From the NCBI RefSeq assembly GCF_018139145.2, contig NW_026114224.1, positions 930,001 through 994,000 of the forward strand: 64,000 bases of DNA. Reading direction: 5' to 3'. Below the pieces are notes generated by a model. That model saw only the letters and a program-made list of their open reading frames with translations, did no database searches and had not been told where the DNA came from. A program made the position numbers and the translations under genes. Positions 1 to 10,274 of this stretch are shown here, one piece after another. This DNA is from Gymnogyps californianus. Taxonomy: Eukaryota; Chordata; Aves; Accipitriformes; Cathartidae. The stretch's first letter is position 1; each line of letters opens with the position of its first letter.

Positions 1-236
1 CCAAAAAAGGGGAAGAAGGACTATCTGGGGAACCAAGGAAAGGTGGTGAATTCCCCAGGGTCTCTCCCTCCCTGTTTCTGTTGTAGGCCTACCCAGCTGG
101 TACTGGTGGGGCAGCATGGGTATGCCCCTTTCTCCTTCTGCAGGAGCTGGGACTGCAGCAAGAGCTGAGCAGAGCCCCCAGAGGAGCAAGAAGCCTGCAG
201 TGAGGAGAGGGAAGGAGGCCAAGAGAGAGAAGAGCC

Positions 237-319
237 TGTCAGGAGTGGGAGTCGAACCCACGCCTCCCAGGGAGACTGCAACCTGAATGCAGCGCCTTAG
301 ACCGCTCGGCCATCCTGAC
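237..319 (-). tRNA. tRNA-Leu (anticodon CAG), array copy 1
   Basis: Reading the minus strand, 83 bases fold as a long-variable-arm tRNA. The acceptor GTCAGGA pairs with TCCTGAC and the discriminator is A. The A box is GGCCGAGCGGTCTAAGGC, the anticodon CAG sits in CATTCAGGTTG, and the B box is GGTTCGACTCC. The sequence closely follows vertebrate tRNA-Leu-CAG and should decode CUG. A CTG triplet repeat begins three bases upstream of the 5' end. No run of four T lies just downstream, so the pol III terminator is weak or absent. No intron is present. Confidence 0.95.
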
Positions 320-321
320 CC

Positions 322-322
<1 letters not shown>

Positions 323-355
<33 letters not shown>

Positions 356-356
356 C
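323..356. repeat. CTG triplet repeat upstream of tRNA-Leu, copy 1
   Basis: About eleven CTG-type triplets with one TTG interruption begin three bases from the 5' end of tRNA-Leu. The tract differs in length and composition in copies 2 and 3. Confidence 0.9.
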
Positions 357-954
357 CACTCCTCCCCCTGCAGCTGCCAGAGCCAGCCCACCTCAGGCAG
401 CCTCCTCCTGGCACTGCTGCAGGGGGAGCTGGCTCCTGGCAGCACCCTTGCCCTGCTCCCACCACGGGCTGCTGACAGGCGACCGCAGCTCCTACACGCG
501 CTTCAGACCACACGGAACACGAGTAGCCAGCACAGGGGCAGCACACTTCCGACGCGTCTCCCAAAGGCCAAGGCAATCCTTCACAGGACCAAGCAAAGGA
601 ACCGTCAGCAAATTACGGCTCTGCGCACGCCAACATCCTGTCAAGGGGCTCCAGGCACACGCCTGCCTTTCTCATGGACGGTTCCTGGGGCAACAAGGGT
701 GCTTCCTTCTTCCCTGCCCTCCGTGGGCAAGGAGGGCTCTGCCACACCAACCCCTGGGGGAATGCTGGGGTGGTCTCAAGGAGTCAGTGTGCGGGAAAGG
801 GGCTGGAGAGTCAAGGCAAAAGGACACGAGATGCGCCAAGTGCTGAGCAATGACTGAGCTCCAGTTCCTGTGGGGAAGAGGCCCGCTTGCCGCCCGTGGT
901 GCAGAGGAAGGAGGTCACAGCTCTCTCTGGGATTTGTTGCTTCGTGGAAGGAAC

Positions 955-1052
955 TAGACTGCAAGGCATCTCAGGAGGGCACTAGTCCAAATGCCTGCTC
1001 AAAGCAGGGCTAGCCCCAAAGCTAGAGCAGGCGGCTCAGTGCCTGAGCCCCA
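955..1052 (-). mobile_element. CR1 LINE 3'-end fragment, copy 1
   Basis: The minus strand resembles the CR1 3' region: GCCTGCTCTAGCTTTGGG followed by a CCTGCTTTGAGCAGG-like palindromic segment and a CTCCTGAGATG end. It is a short diverged fragment. The same fragment lies at about 15,274-15,371 in copy 2 and 29,112-29,208 in copy 3. Confidence 0.6.
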
Positions 1053-1381
1053 CTGAAACGTGAGGGTGATACCCAGGCATGGAGAATCCCAAAGTTCTCT
1101 GGGCACCTGCTCCAGTGCTACAGCACTCCCTGAGAATCTCGGAAGGGTCCAAAGCAGCCCCTGCAGTCTGCCTTTGCCAAGGCGGGCCTTGCTAAGAGCC
1201 AGGCCTGTGTCTGCTGGCCTAGGAGGTGCCCAGAGGCCTGGCCATGAGGCAAGGCTGGAGGGGGAGTCAAGGGGAGGGCCTCGAGTGCCCTATGGGAGCT
1301 GAACTTCCTGAGGGAAGCTGAGTTGGTTTGGAACAGGAAGGCAAGGCCCTCTGGAGCCAGGCTGAGTAAAAGAACCTTGTC

Positions 1382-1453
1382 TGCGTTGGCCAGGAATCGA
1401 ACCCGGGTCAACTGCTTGGAAGGCAGCTATGCTCACCACTATACCACCAACGC
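1382..1453 (-). tRNA. tRNA-Gly (anticodon TCC), array copy 1
   Basis: The minus strand gives a 72-base tRNA with acceptor GCGTTGG/CCAACGC, discriminator A, anticodon TCC in CCTTCCAAG, and B box GGTTCGATTCC. It matches vertebrate tRNA-Gly-TCC almost exactly. One T-stem pair is a G-U wobble. A run of four T on the transcribed strand (plus-strand AAAA at 1,368-1,371) lies about 11 bases downstream and can serve as the pol III terminator. Confidence 0.95.
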
Positions 1454-1675
1454 TCCTCGACCCACTCCTGCCTCCTGCTCCTCCACCCCGCAGCCTCGCC
1501 TCCCTCCTGCCCCTCCACTTCCCAGACTCCCCTGCCTCCTGCTCTTCCAGCTCACAAACTCCACTCTCTCCACTTCACAGCCCGGACGGCCTCCTTCCAG
1601 CCCCTGCACACACACGGCCTCAAGCCCATCGGATACTCTGGGCTTCTCTCTGTCTGACGTGTTGGCTAGGAAACT

Positions 1676-2267
1676 CAACCTGCTGCCTGATGGCAATGCT
1701 GATGCTCCCCATCTGCCTTCATACAGCTGCCCGCTGGGCATGTACTACGCAACGCGATGGGCCTTTCTCTGTAGGTACCTCTCGTGCTTTAAGCACAGAC
1801 AAACACCCACCCAGCTGCTCACTACTTTCCCCACCCTCAGGGGGATGCGGAGCACTGAAAACAGGATGACAAATCGCATGGTCAAGATAAACACAAGGAC
1901 ATGCCTTAGCAAACACTGTTGTGGGCAAGTCAGGCTTGCTTGGGGAAATTCATTTTTTGCCAATTAAAGCGCATTCACACAGTGACAAACAAAAGACAAA
2001 CATAAAACACCGCCTTTCCTCTCCCCTCTCCCAGGCTCAACTTTACTCCTTCACACCACACTCGTTACCTGCCCAAGCGGGATGCATCTTCCCTCTGCCC
2101 TTTCCCGCTCTTTTTGTTCCTTCCGCTCTCTCTGCCCGGCGTTTTCTGCCCTTTCTGGAATATGTTTTCACAGAGGGGCCACAAACTTTGATGACGGCTC
2201 AGCTGTGTCGTGCGGTGGAACTGGCTGTGTCTGGCACAGGGCAGCCCCTTATCTCTTCTCACAGAGG
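1676..2267. other. Segment found only in array copy 1
   Basis: These 592 bases have no counterpart in copy 2, which instead has 136 unrelated bases at 16,002-16,137. The right part, from about 1,976, belongs to a dispersed repeat also seen at 3,776-4,140. No gene is recognised. Confidence 0.85.
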
Positions 2268-2360
2268 CCACCCTGCAGCACCCCCTAACCCCTCCACTAC
2301 CAAAACCTTGCCATATGTAGCCAACACAGTGCCCCTTGGCAATACCGTAGGGCATAACAC
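1976..2360. repeat. Dispersed repeat, member A
   Basis: This is a diverged relative of 3,776-4,140. Both have a GACAAACA...AAACACCGCC start, a CTCTCACTTTTACCAGGCTCA-like stretch, a GGCAGCCCCTT...CTCACAGAGGCCACCCTGCAG core, and an end with CCATATGTAGCCAACACAGTGCCC or similar. Same strand, about 1.8 kb apart. The element family is not identified; an LTR or SINE is possible. Confidence 0.7.
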
Positions 2361-2904
2361 TGAGGTAACACAGGCGGAGTCTGCCCCAGTCGGAGCCACA
2401 TTCACGCTGTCCCAGGCTAACATGTGGTTGCACCATGCACCCTTTGGTTGAATTAAAAAGGCACAGCAACCAGCCTGGGTTTCTTCTGAGTCACTGGATA
2501 TGTCCCTATCTTGTACACTTGTCTAGGATTAGCTCAGCAACCAGTGAGCGGAAAGCAGGCAATGCGAGGGTAACAATTCTCTATCTACGTAATGTGCAAA
2601 TAGGCCAAGTGGATTATTTCTAGCACAAGTTTCTTGATCCACTTGGTCGGATATGAGCATCTGCCACATTCCGTGCTGCATGCCCGTAAGCAATTTGTTT
2701 TGCAGGACTCTAGGCATTACCTGTTCCTGGGCTAAAATCTGCCTTGTGCTGCTCCTGGTTTTGGTGGTGGATGATTGCTTTGGTCAATCCCCATGCCAGC
2801 ACTGATGAATGATGAAGTACAGCTGACCAGGATGTACCTTCCTCTACATACACGGGGGGCACCACTTTCTTTCAGCCGCCATTTTCTTATTAGACACCAT
2901 AACC

Positions 2905-3235
2905 AACATGTTTTCCTACTGCTCTGTGATTGGCTGACAGCCATCTCTTCACCCCGTCATACCCACCTGCTCTCAGGCAGACCTGTGACTGGCTGTGAGG
3001 ACCAGCCAACCCTACCTGTGTACCCAGAAGCACATCTGAAAAGGAAGCCCCACTCACTAAATACAGCAAAGAGGCAACTCTTGACAGCGTCATTCCCCAT
3101 GGGTTCTCATATTGCTTTGTGATTGGCTGACAGCCATTTTTGACACTGTCGTGCCCGCATGTTCTCAGGTCTCCCCCTGATGGGCTGTCCGCTTCCTTTG
3201 GAACAAGAAGCGTTCAGATATAAAAAGATACACCA
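2905..3235 (+). promoter_or_regulatory. CCAAT-repeat and TATA region (possible LTR promoter), copy 1
   Basis: Two 65-base direct repeats at about 2,910 and 3,105 each hold GTGATTGGCTGACAGCCAT, an inverted CCAAT box, and end in TTCTCAGG or CTCTCAGG. A weaker relative, GTGACTGGCTGTGAGG, lies at about 2,985. A TATA box, TATAAAA, follows at 3,219-3,225. This resembles a retroviral U3 or pol II promoter. No downstream gene is recognised. The equivalent in copy 2 is at about 16,774-17,103. Confidence 0.45.
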
Positions 3236-3459
3236 GGCAGTGGTATCCACTATGGAATGAACACAAGCACCTAGCGCAAGCAATATTCCTGTGCATGGCC
3301 CGTCACCTGCAGAGCCAGAGGCGACCTCACGGTCAACATCCAAGCGATCTTCTGGCTTCTGGCCCATCAGGTACTAAAGTAGAAGGGAGCTCACCTGCAG
3401 ATACCCATGCCATCTTCCTGCTGCCAGCTCGTGAAGCACTCGGACAAGGAGAACTTCTG

Positions 3460-3612
3460 CAAGAGGCCGCTCTCCATTGTCTTTGAAAGGTCACGGCAAT
3501 TGGGAGAGGTTCCTGAGGCCTGGAAGCAAGTCAGTGTCGCTCCTATCTTCCAAAAGGCACAAAGGAGGACCTGCACAACAGCAGGCTGGTCTGCCTCCCT
3601 CGATCCCTGGGA
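3460..3612 (+). mobile_element. CR1 LINE reverse-transcriptase fragment, copy 1
   Basis: Conceptual translation gives RPLSIVFERS...GEVPEAWKQVSVAPIF, the CR1 ORF2 block normally read as LSIIFQRSW...GEVPEDWKKANVTPIFKKG, just before the reverse-transcriptase motifs. The frame breaks after APIF by a one-base loss relative to copy 2. It is a dead fragment on the plus strand. Confidence 0.8.
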
Positions 3613-3775
3613 CACCAGACAAACCGGGCCCGGCTCCACGCATGCCCTCTGCACAGACCTACGGTCAGGCCCAGGGTTCAGTGGACCTGCTGTTCAGTGG
3701 ACATGCTTGTGGGAGTGAGAGAGGGGGTGTGTCCAGCACTGCATTCTAGTCCAGAGCAGCCAGAGGGGAAGAAAA

Positions 3776-4140
3776 GGATCAGGCCATGTGCAGTTTTGGG
3801 TAGTGAGGAATGAAAGACAAACAAAACACCGCCATTCCTCTCACTTTTACCAGGCTCAGCTACAGTCCTTCACTGCAGACTGCTCCGGCATGGGTTCTCC
3901 CCGTGCTGCAGACCTGAACAGGAAAATCTGTTTCAGCGTGGGCTCTTCCACAGGCTTCAGGCCTGTCAGGAAAAGCTGCGCAAGTGGCTCAGTGTTGTGG
4001 AGGCAGCTGGAATCAGCTGTGTGCAGCGGCAGGGCAGCCCCTTGCCTCTGCTCACAGAGGCCACCCTGCAGCACCCCCTCTCCCCTCCACTGCCAACACC
4101 TAGCCACATAGAGCCAATACAGTGCCCATTGGGAATACCT
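3776..4140. repeat. Dispersed repeat, member B
   Basis: This is the second member of the pair with 1,976-2,360, diverged by substitutions and indels. Its array-copy equivalent lies at about 17,648-18,008, where member A is largely lost. Confidence 0.7.
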
Positions 4141-4588
4141 GCTCGGCCCTGCTCCTGGCTGGACCTGCGCGTGGGCACGGCAGCAAAGAGACTAGGATGG
4201 AGAAAACCCCGAGATGGTCAAGTTGATTGGACAGGTGTTTGCCAGAGTAGCACCAGCCTTGTCCTCCTCCCACCTGCAGATTCCTGGAGGTGCCCGCTTG
4301 CGGCTGGAAGTTGGGATTGAGCTGCCTGATGGGAAGGGAGAAACACTGGTGTCCCCAGGACCCCCAGTTCCTTGTGGGGGAGGTCTGGCTGCCGCTGCAG
4401 ACCCACGGGTCTGCCTTGGTGAGGGTCCCTTTGGGAGTGCTGGCTCGTAAGAAGGCAAAGGAGAAAGAAGGCGGCGGTGGCAGAGAGAAGGGCTGAGGGA
4501 GCGGGCGGGCCATGGGCATGGCCGCGCAGAGAGCCAGAGCAGTGCAGGTGAAAAGTTGCTGGGAGAGGCAGCAGGAGGAAAAAGCAAT

Positions 4589-4660
4589 TAGCAGAGGATG
4601 GTTTTGATCCATCGACCTCTGGGTTATGGGCCCAGCACGCTTCCGCTGCGCCACTCTGCT
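4589..4660 (-). tRNA. Initiator tRNA-Met (anticodon CAT), array copy 1
   Basis: The minus strand encodes a 72-base tRNA with the hallmarks of the eukaryotic initiator: acceptor AGCAGAG/CTCTGCT starting with A1:U72, A box GTGGCGCAGCGGAAGCG, GGG-CC(CAT)AA-CCC anticodon arm, and an AUC-type T loop instead of TTC. It matches vertebrate iMet except for one G-to-A change in the T loop, a purine-for-purine swap. Five T on the transcribed strand (plus-strand 4,579-4,583) terminate transcription a few bases downstream. It delivers the first methionine in cytosolic translation. Confidence 0.95.
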
Positions 4661-4815
4661 CCCCCTGGCACCTCAGCTGGGACCTCCCACAGCCCGGCCT
4701 CATGCTCCCTGGCACTGCCAGCGCTCATGCCTCCTTCCCTTTGTCTATCCTGTGCCCTCACCTGCGCAGGAAAATTGTCTCCCTGGAAACTTCACCTCCT
4801 TTGGGCCTGGGCTGC

Positions 4816-5238
4816 TGTCCTGGTTTTGGCTGGCATGCAGAGACTTAATTTGCTTCCTAGTAGCTGGGACCGTGCAGTGCTTTGCATTTAGTGGGAAAAT
4901 TATCTTCATAACACCCTGATGGTTTTAGTTGTTGCTAAGTAGTCTTTATACTCAGTCAAGGATAGTTCAGCTTCTCATGCCCAGCCTGCAAGAAGGCTGG
5001 AGGGGCACAAGAAGTTGGGAGGGGACACAGCCAGGAGAGCTGGCCCAAACTAGCCAGAGGCATATTCCATACCATATGACGTCATGCCCAGTATATAAAC
5101 TGGGGGGAGCTGGCTGGGGGGGCGGATCGCTGCTCGGGAACTAACTGGACATCGGTGTGCATCACTTGATTTGTATTATTTGTATTTGTATCTAGTTCTT
5201 GTATCTAAAACTGTATCTTGTATCTAAAAACCACGACA
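4816..5238 (+). mobile_element. Diverged solo LTR, endogenous retrovirus, copy 1
   Basis: It starts TGTCCTGGTTTTGGCTGG, contains TAGTAGCTGG, a GTTGTTGCTAAGTAG block, TATGACGTCATGCCC and a TATA box (CAGTATATAAAC) and ends CCACGACA. It aligns along its length with the younger LTR at 58,614-59,224 but has lost the A/T-rich 3' third. TG...CA ends are present. The site duplication is no longer clear. No internal viral genes are seen. Confidence 0.75.
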
Positions 5239-6566
5239 GGAGGGTAGCTCAAGGGCCTTGCCTTGCCCTTCTCCCCATAGCTCCTGCCCATAACCCTGGC
5301 TGGGGACTTTCTCTTTGACCACCCAAGCTGGCTCTGCAGGCACTGAAGGAAACCCCGGAGCGAGGGGGCAGCCTTGTTGCTTGGCAGGGCAGAGAGGAGT
5401 GGCTCTCCAGCGAGCTCAGGAGGGCTGCAACCCTGCCCAGAAATCCAGCTCGCACGGGGTGCGGGACTGTACCCAGTGTAAAAGTCAGTTCTTTGCTGGC
5501 CAAGGAGGGAGACAAGGACGTTTAGCATAGAATTACCAAGGGAATCCGTAAATCCCTAATTTTAGCTGTGCACATAGCGGTGCCCCAGCCTAACGCGTGG
5601 AGGACCCCGACATAGAGGAAAGCAGGGTTTCTAGATGTTTACAATGCAGTTGTGTTGACCAGTCAAATTACTCCTGTTAAGGGGTGGGCTAATCAGTTAC
5701 TATTGCTCGCGTAAGCACTAGGTGCTTCTCCCGGGCAGGTGGTGTGGACGTATGGTCAGTGGGCTGTTAATCTTCCTGGTTCTAGACCAATGTCCCGTGC
5801 AGGCGGAGGGGTTTTCTACTAGATTCAGGTCGATTGCTGTTCTCACCGTGGTTATATACCTGGGGGTTTTTTGAAAGACAAATCTCCTATTGTTCTATTG
5901 TCTGTATGGGGTGTTCTCAGCCAGTGAGAGACGGTTTAGGTTGGGTCTTCAGGTCACGTTGACCCTGAGGTAAAAGCTCTTAGTCCTAGGCAGTGTTCCT
6001 TCCTCTAAGCAAGTCGTACAGCAGTTACTGCCTTGCCTTTCACACCAGCTGCGAGGGCCTTGCCCTGCCCGTGCTGTGCTGCGCTCCCCCCAGCTCCTGG
6101 CTTGTCTTCCCTCCTGGCGCAGCCCTGCCTTGCTGCTCGCCAACAGCCGAGGGCTGCCCCCGCCACCTTGCAGGGTGCCAAAGAGCCAGAGAAACCCCTC
6201 CTCTCCGTGCCTGGCGCCATTCCTGTCCTGCCCAACGCTGCTGGGGGTGGAGGTGGTTCCCAGTCGCCCCAGGGCAGGGCTGGCCCATCCGGACTGGGTG
6301 GTGGCCAGTCTTAAATGCTGCCGGATGTGTCCCAGGAAGGCTCTGGGCAGGCTGAGCTAGTAGAACCTCTTGGTGAGGCTGAGGGACGAGGTGGCAGTGC
6401 TGAGGCCTGCATTTTTGGGCTTGTGTTTGCTGGTTCCCTGTCCCATCCACACGCCAGAGCACACAGCAAGCAAGCAGAGGAGACAAAAGCAAAAGCGGGA
6501 TGGAGAGGGCTGGGATGGGGGAGCAGATGTGAGCACGGAGAGTGCGGCCGCAGCCTGCCTGCTGCA
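5239..6566. other. Intergenic stretch, no gene recognised (copy 1)
   Basis: This stretch lies between the old LTR and the tRNA-Cys relic. The open frames here are short and shift between array copies. A GTTATATACC box is near 5,850 but has no gene attached. The equivalent is 19,114-20,442 in copy 2. Confidence 0.6.
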
Positions 6567-6636
6567 GGGGCTATTGCTCAGGGGAGAGCATTTGACTGCA
6601 GATCAAGAGGTCCCTGGCTCAGCTCCGGGTCCCCCT
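6567..6636 (+). pseudogene. tRNA-Cys (GCA)-like relic, array copy 1
   Basis: The plus strand holds a 70-base sequence whose anticodon arm, TTTGACTGCAGATCAAGAGGTCC, follows vertebrate tRNA-Cys-GCA. The rest has decayed. The D loop is one base short, the T loop reads CTCAGCT rather than TTCAAAT, the acceptor ends no longer pair fully, and there is no run of four T downstream. It is the only tRNA-like gene on the plus strand of the unit. A tRNA-Cys pseudogene is the best reading. Confidence 0.75.
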
Positions 6637-7549
6637 TCCACTGCCCCTTTCCTTCTTCATCCGTGCTGCCAACCTCCCTCAGCTTCTCTTTTGCTTGCAC
6701 TGCTTCCGCCACCCTCAGTGGCATGGCTGCGGGGAACGGACCATGCACCAGCCACTGGCTCTTCTCTCCTTCTCCTTCTCCGGGCTCTCTCTGCATGTGC
6801 CCCTCCGAGTTTCCCTTTTCCTTAAGATGCTGAACCACCCAGGCAGCCTACCTGCAGCCCCTCCTCTGCTGCTGCTCTGTGGGGAGCAGCTGGGTATGCG
6901 ACTGAGAGAAGCCCTCTGGGAAGCCTCCGGGTCTTTTCCATGCCACCCATCAGGGTCTGTGATGGCAGGGGATGGTCTCCTGATGCCGCAGTCACCACCA
7001 TGGCCTCTTTCGCACTTCCACGTCTTTCCCAGAAGAGGAGGAGCCAGGAGAGACCCACCCCTTATCATCTCATTCTTCGGTTAAATTTGGAAAGCCCCCG
7101 GGGAAAGGTTGTCCCTGTGTGCAAGGGCTGGGGCTGGGTCAGGCAGAATATCCCCAGGACCCCAGGCAAGATCTCAGATCCATGAGGTGTCTTGCCTTCA
7201 TCTTTAGCAATGAGGACCATGTTGTGCAGGCTCTCTTTGGAGAGGAGCTGCTGTAGTTTCAGGCATAGGGAAGACAGCTGGTGGGGTTGTTCTGCTTGGG
7301 ATGTCAGGTGAGCTCAGGCTCTTAAGTTCTGCTCAAGAACCAACAACAGTGGACCTCTTTTCACGGCTCATACTCGGCACTGGTCCGTTCTCTTCCCCCA
7401 ACTTGCCTACCTTGTCAATGGGAGCAGGATTTCCCATTCATCCAGGAATTTGGGGGCAGGGGGGTGCGGGGAGAAGTGCTGTAGGCAAGGGGTTTTACCG
7501 TCTCCCTGGGCACCAGGTACAGTGTGGAGCGGAGTCCCACGGCTGCAGC

Positions 7550-7602
7550 GTGGTCCATTGCAGGGAGCCCAAACAGTGTGGTCCATTGCAGGGAGCCCAA
7601 AA
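7550..7602. repeat. Two-copy 28-bp direct repeat beside tRNA-Ser, copy 1
   Basis: GTGGTCCATTGCAGGGAGCC occurs twice with a 28-base period, ending in AAAA, which supplies the likely tRNA-Ser terminator. The copy 2 equivalent is at 21,426-21,480. Confidence 0.85.
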
Positions 7603-7615
7603 GGGGAGTGCGCCC

Positions 7616-7697
7616 CGTAGTTGGCAGGATTCGAACCTGCGCGGGGAAACCCCAATGGATTTCTAGTCCATCGCCTTCACCACTCGGCCACAACTAC
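7616..7697 (-). tRNA. tRNA-Ser (anticodon AGA), array copy 1
   Basis: The minus strand gives an 82-base class II tRNA with acceptor GTAGTTG/CAACTAC, discriminator G, anticodon AGA in GACTAGAAATCC, a long variable arm with GGGGTTTCCCC, and B box GGTTCGAATCC. It matches vertebrate tRNA-Ser-AGA. One acceptor pair is changed on both sides and so still pairs. A TTTT stretch about 14 bases downstream (plus-strand AAAA at 7,599-7,602) can terminate pol III. Confidence 0.95.
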
Positions 7698-9619
7698 CTG
7701 CTCCAGCCCTCTCTGCCCTGCCGATCACATGCCCTCTGCAATGACACCCGGCTCCCTGGGACTGTCAGGGCAATGCTCCACTCGAAGCCCTGCACTTGGG
7801 ACCTGCACTGAGCATGACGGGCACCTGGTGACAGCCTTCCACAGGCCTTGAGAGGCGTAACCCCAGGGGCTGCAGCTGCAGCTCCCAGCGCCTTGTCCTC
7901 AGCCGCGCATCTGGGATATCCTGCCACGGGGGGATGCTTTCTCTCCCCAGCTGCCATCTCTGCTGCCTCCAGGGAAGAAGGGAAGGCAGCTGTGTGGAGA
8001 CAACCAGGGTCAGGTGGGCATATTAGACCCCACTTGGCTTCTCAGATTTAGCTGAGGAGGTCTCCAAGCTTGCTGGGAGCACTAGGGGGAGGACACTCCT
8101 GCAGGGGAGGTGGTGACCTCCCGGCAGCACCTCCAGCCTCTTGGGGACGTAGGGTGGTGTCAAGCCTTGAACAAAGACCATGACTGCCATGCAGGTTGTT
8201 GGTGTGTAGGGGGAATGGTTTGCGAGAGTGGGAGAGATCTATGGCAAGGGCGAGGTAGAGCCTGGCTGAGGAAAAGTCAGGAGGGGCAAAGGGAGAATAA
8301 ACGGGAGGTGCGGATGACTTAGAGGGAGACTGGAGAGAGCTTGTTTTGGTGGAATAGGTATGTCCAGAGCTTTTTCCCAGCACCGCAAGCATTGTGACAT
8401 TCTTGAGCATGGACCAAAATATTAAACAATCCACAAAAGCAATAATTTACATCACTAGATGAAAGCAGCTCCGATTCCATTTTGGCTCTGGAGCAGGAAA
8501 ATGGCGTTAATGAGTCAGTGTGGACGTGGTAGATTTGGTAGTGCCTGTCTGACACCCTGAAGTTTACCGGAACTGGATGTAACGATGGTCCTGGTGACTA
8601 AGAACTGAGACACCCTCATTTCTCTTGCAGCTTATGGCCTGTGGGCCAAGGGAAACGCAAGGAGCCTCTCACAAGTAGACTCCCTACCTAAAGGGGACAA
8701 AGCTTCTCAAGTCTCTGATTGCAGGGTTGCTTCAAGAATAAGGCAATGTTCTTTGCTGTGCTGACACTCAAAACCCAAGCTGGATGGTGGGGTTGGGGCA
8801 GGGGGGTGGGTTGTGTTAGCACAGTATTTACAGACTCCCACTCTGTCATCAGCAGTGCTAGTGTAGGTGGAGTTACAAAGAGGGGGATCGTGATTGCGCA
8901 TGCTCGATCATGCCCTACTGAAATGCCCACCCTAACGCAGTCACACTGCCTCCGTCCAGGCAAGTCTCTCCAAAGCAATCTCTCCCTCGGATCTCCATAG
9001 CCGTGTCCCTTGATGACTTTGCCAGGCCCTCACGCATCGTCCAACCAGGGGTCTGGGCTCAGCTTGGGAAGTGGAGAATCTGTTGGAAACAAGGAAATCA
9101 ATGCGTAGGAGGGTGATCAAAGAGATGCCCGCGTCCTTCCCTGAAAGAGACCCACACCCAAATTGACCTCTTTTGCTCAGTAAGGTCATCCCAGAGGCCA
9201 AAGGCCTGGATGGCCTGCTTCTGAGGAGAGGCTCAGGGCAGGGAGCCAAAAGCTCATGGCTCTTTTTCCTGGGTCAGGGATGAGGTGACCCATTCCATGC
9301 ATTTCAGATTTCAAAGGGACATCGGATCAGTCTCCCGGAGCACCTGGGAGTCATCGTGAGGTGGAAGAGTTGGGAAAAACCCTGAACTCCAGGCAAACAT
9401 GAGTCACCCTGCTATGGACTTCAGTGGACACGCCTGCCTCAGGCGTGCCAGGGATACCAGAGCTCACAGCCCCAAAGTTCTGCTTGCATCAAGGGCATTT
9501 CCACACATTTTAGCACCATCCTGAATCTACGGGGGCTTCTATGCAATCTCCTGCATTTGCTGTCTTCCAAGGCATTGCCTTTTGGTGGTTGCTCAAGGGC
9601 TTGTGTGACTCAGTGTAAC
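7698..9619. other. Intergenic stretch, no gene recognised (copy 1)
   Basis: This stretch lies between tRNA-Ser and a CR1 fragment. No conserved protein or RNA was identified, and the open frames are under 130 codons with no recognisable domain. The equivalent is 21,574-23,493 in copy 2. Confidence 0.6.
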
Positions 9620-9720
9620 CCAGAATAATGAAGTTTGGAATGGACCTCTGGAGGTCTTCTGCTCCTGTCCCCTGCTCCGAGCAGACCAGACTTCCCAGGT
9701 ACCTCAGCAGGCTCTGGGCC
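9620..9720 (-). mobile_element. CR1 LINE 3'-end fragment, copy 1
   Basis: The plus strand reads GAATGGACCTCTGGAGGTC followed by a CCCTGCTCCGAGCAGACCAG stretch, the reverse complement of the CR1 3' untranslated region. It is short and diverged. The copy 2 equivalent is at 23,494-23,594. Confidence 0.7.
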
Positions 9721-10208
9721 TTGTCCTACTGATTTCTCTTCTCCTGTATGGGACTGTGCGGTCTTGACGTTCTGCTTGAACTTACTCAGAGTCTCCTGTG
9801 TGTCTACGATGACCCGGTGGGAGAAATGTTTCTCAGGGCTAGCCTGAGTGCCTGCACTGAAAGCACTTGAGAGCTGACTTGAGGTGTCCCTCATAGCTGA
9901 ATTTGACCGTGAGTGGTGGCCGTGCTCACCATGAAGAAGGCCAAGTGACAAAGGCAATCCGTATTAGGAAAACGCCCTCAGAATCTCCTTGTACACTAGC
10001 CTGAGACCTCCGAGTTGATTGGCCTTCTGAAGCTGGGACACAGATGAATGGTTTTGATGTTTGGTGGTATGAAGCAGGAGCACAACATTTCAGATGAAAG
10101 AGGCAAGGGCTTAATCACCAGCGAGGCCTTGGCAAGCGGCAGCTGCTAGGTGTTTAGATGCTTCATGATCAAGTAATGTTTGTGGCCCCGCGGGGATCTG
10201 GGACACAG

Positions 10209-10274
10209 CATAAAACCTCCGCTGCTCCGGGCTCTGCATCCTCCTCTCTTGCCTCCCTTTCCTCGAGGAACGAG
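10209..10274 (+). promoter_or_regulatory. Keratin promoter TATA-like box and noncoding exon 1, copy 1
   Basis: CATAAAA at 10,209-10,215 lies about 30 bases before the expected start of a short untranslated exon. The exon ends with donor GAG|GTAAGC at 10,274. The matching acceptor (TTTCAG) precedes 10,815, where exon 2 starts 21 bases before the ATG. This two-exon layout is standard for avian beta-keratin genes. Confidence 0.75.

Noticed and set aside
4100..4715. Minus-strand open frames of 130-184 codons
   Set aside because: They read through the initiator tRNA and differ in frame between array copies.
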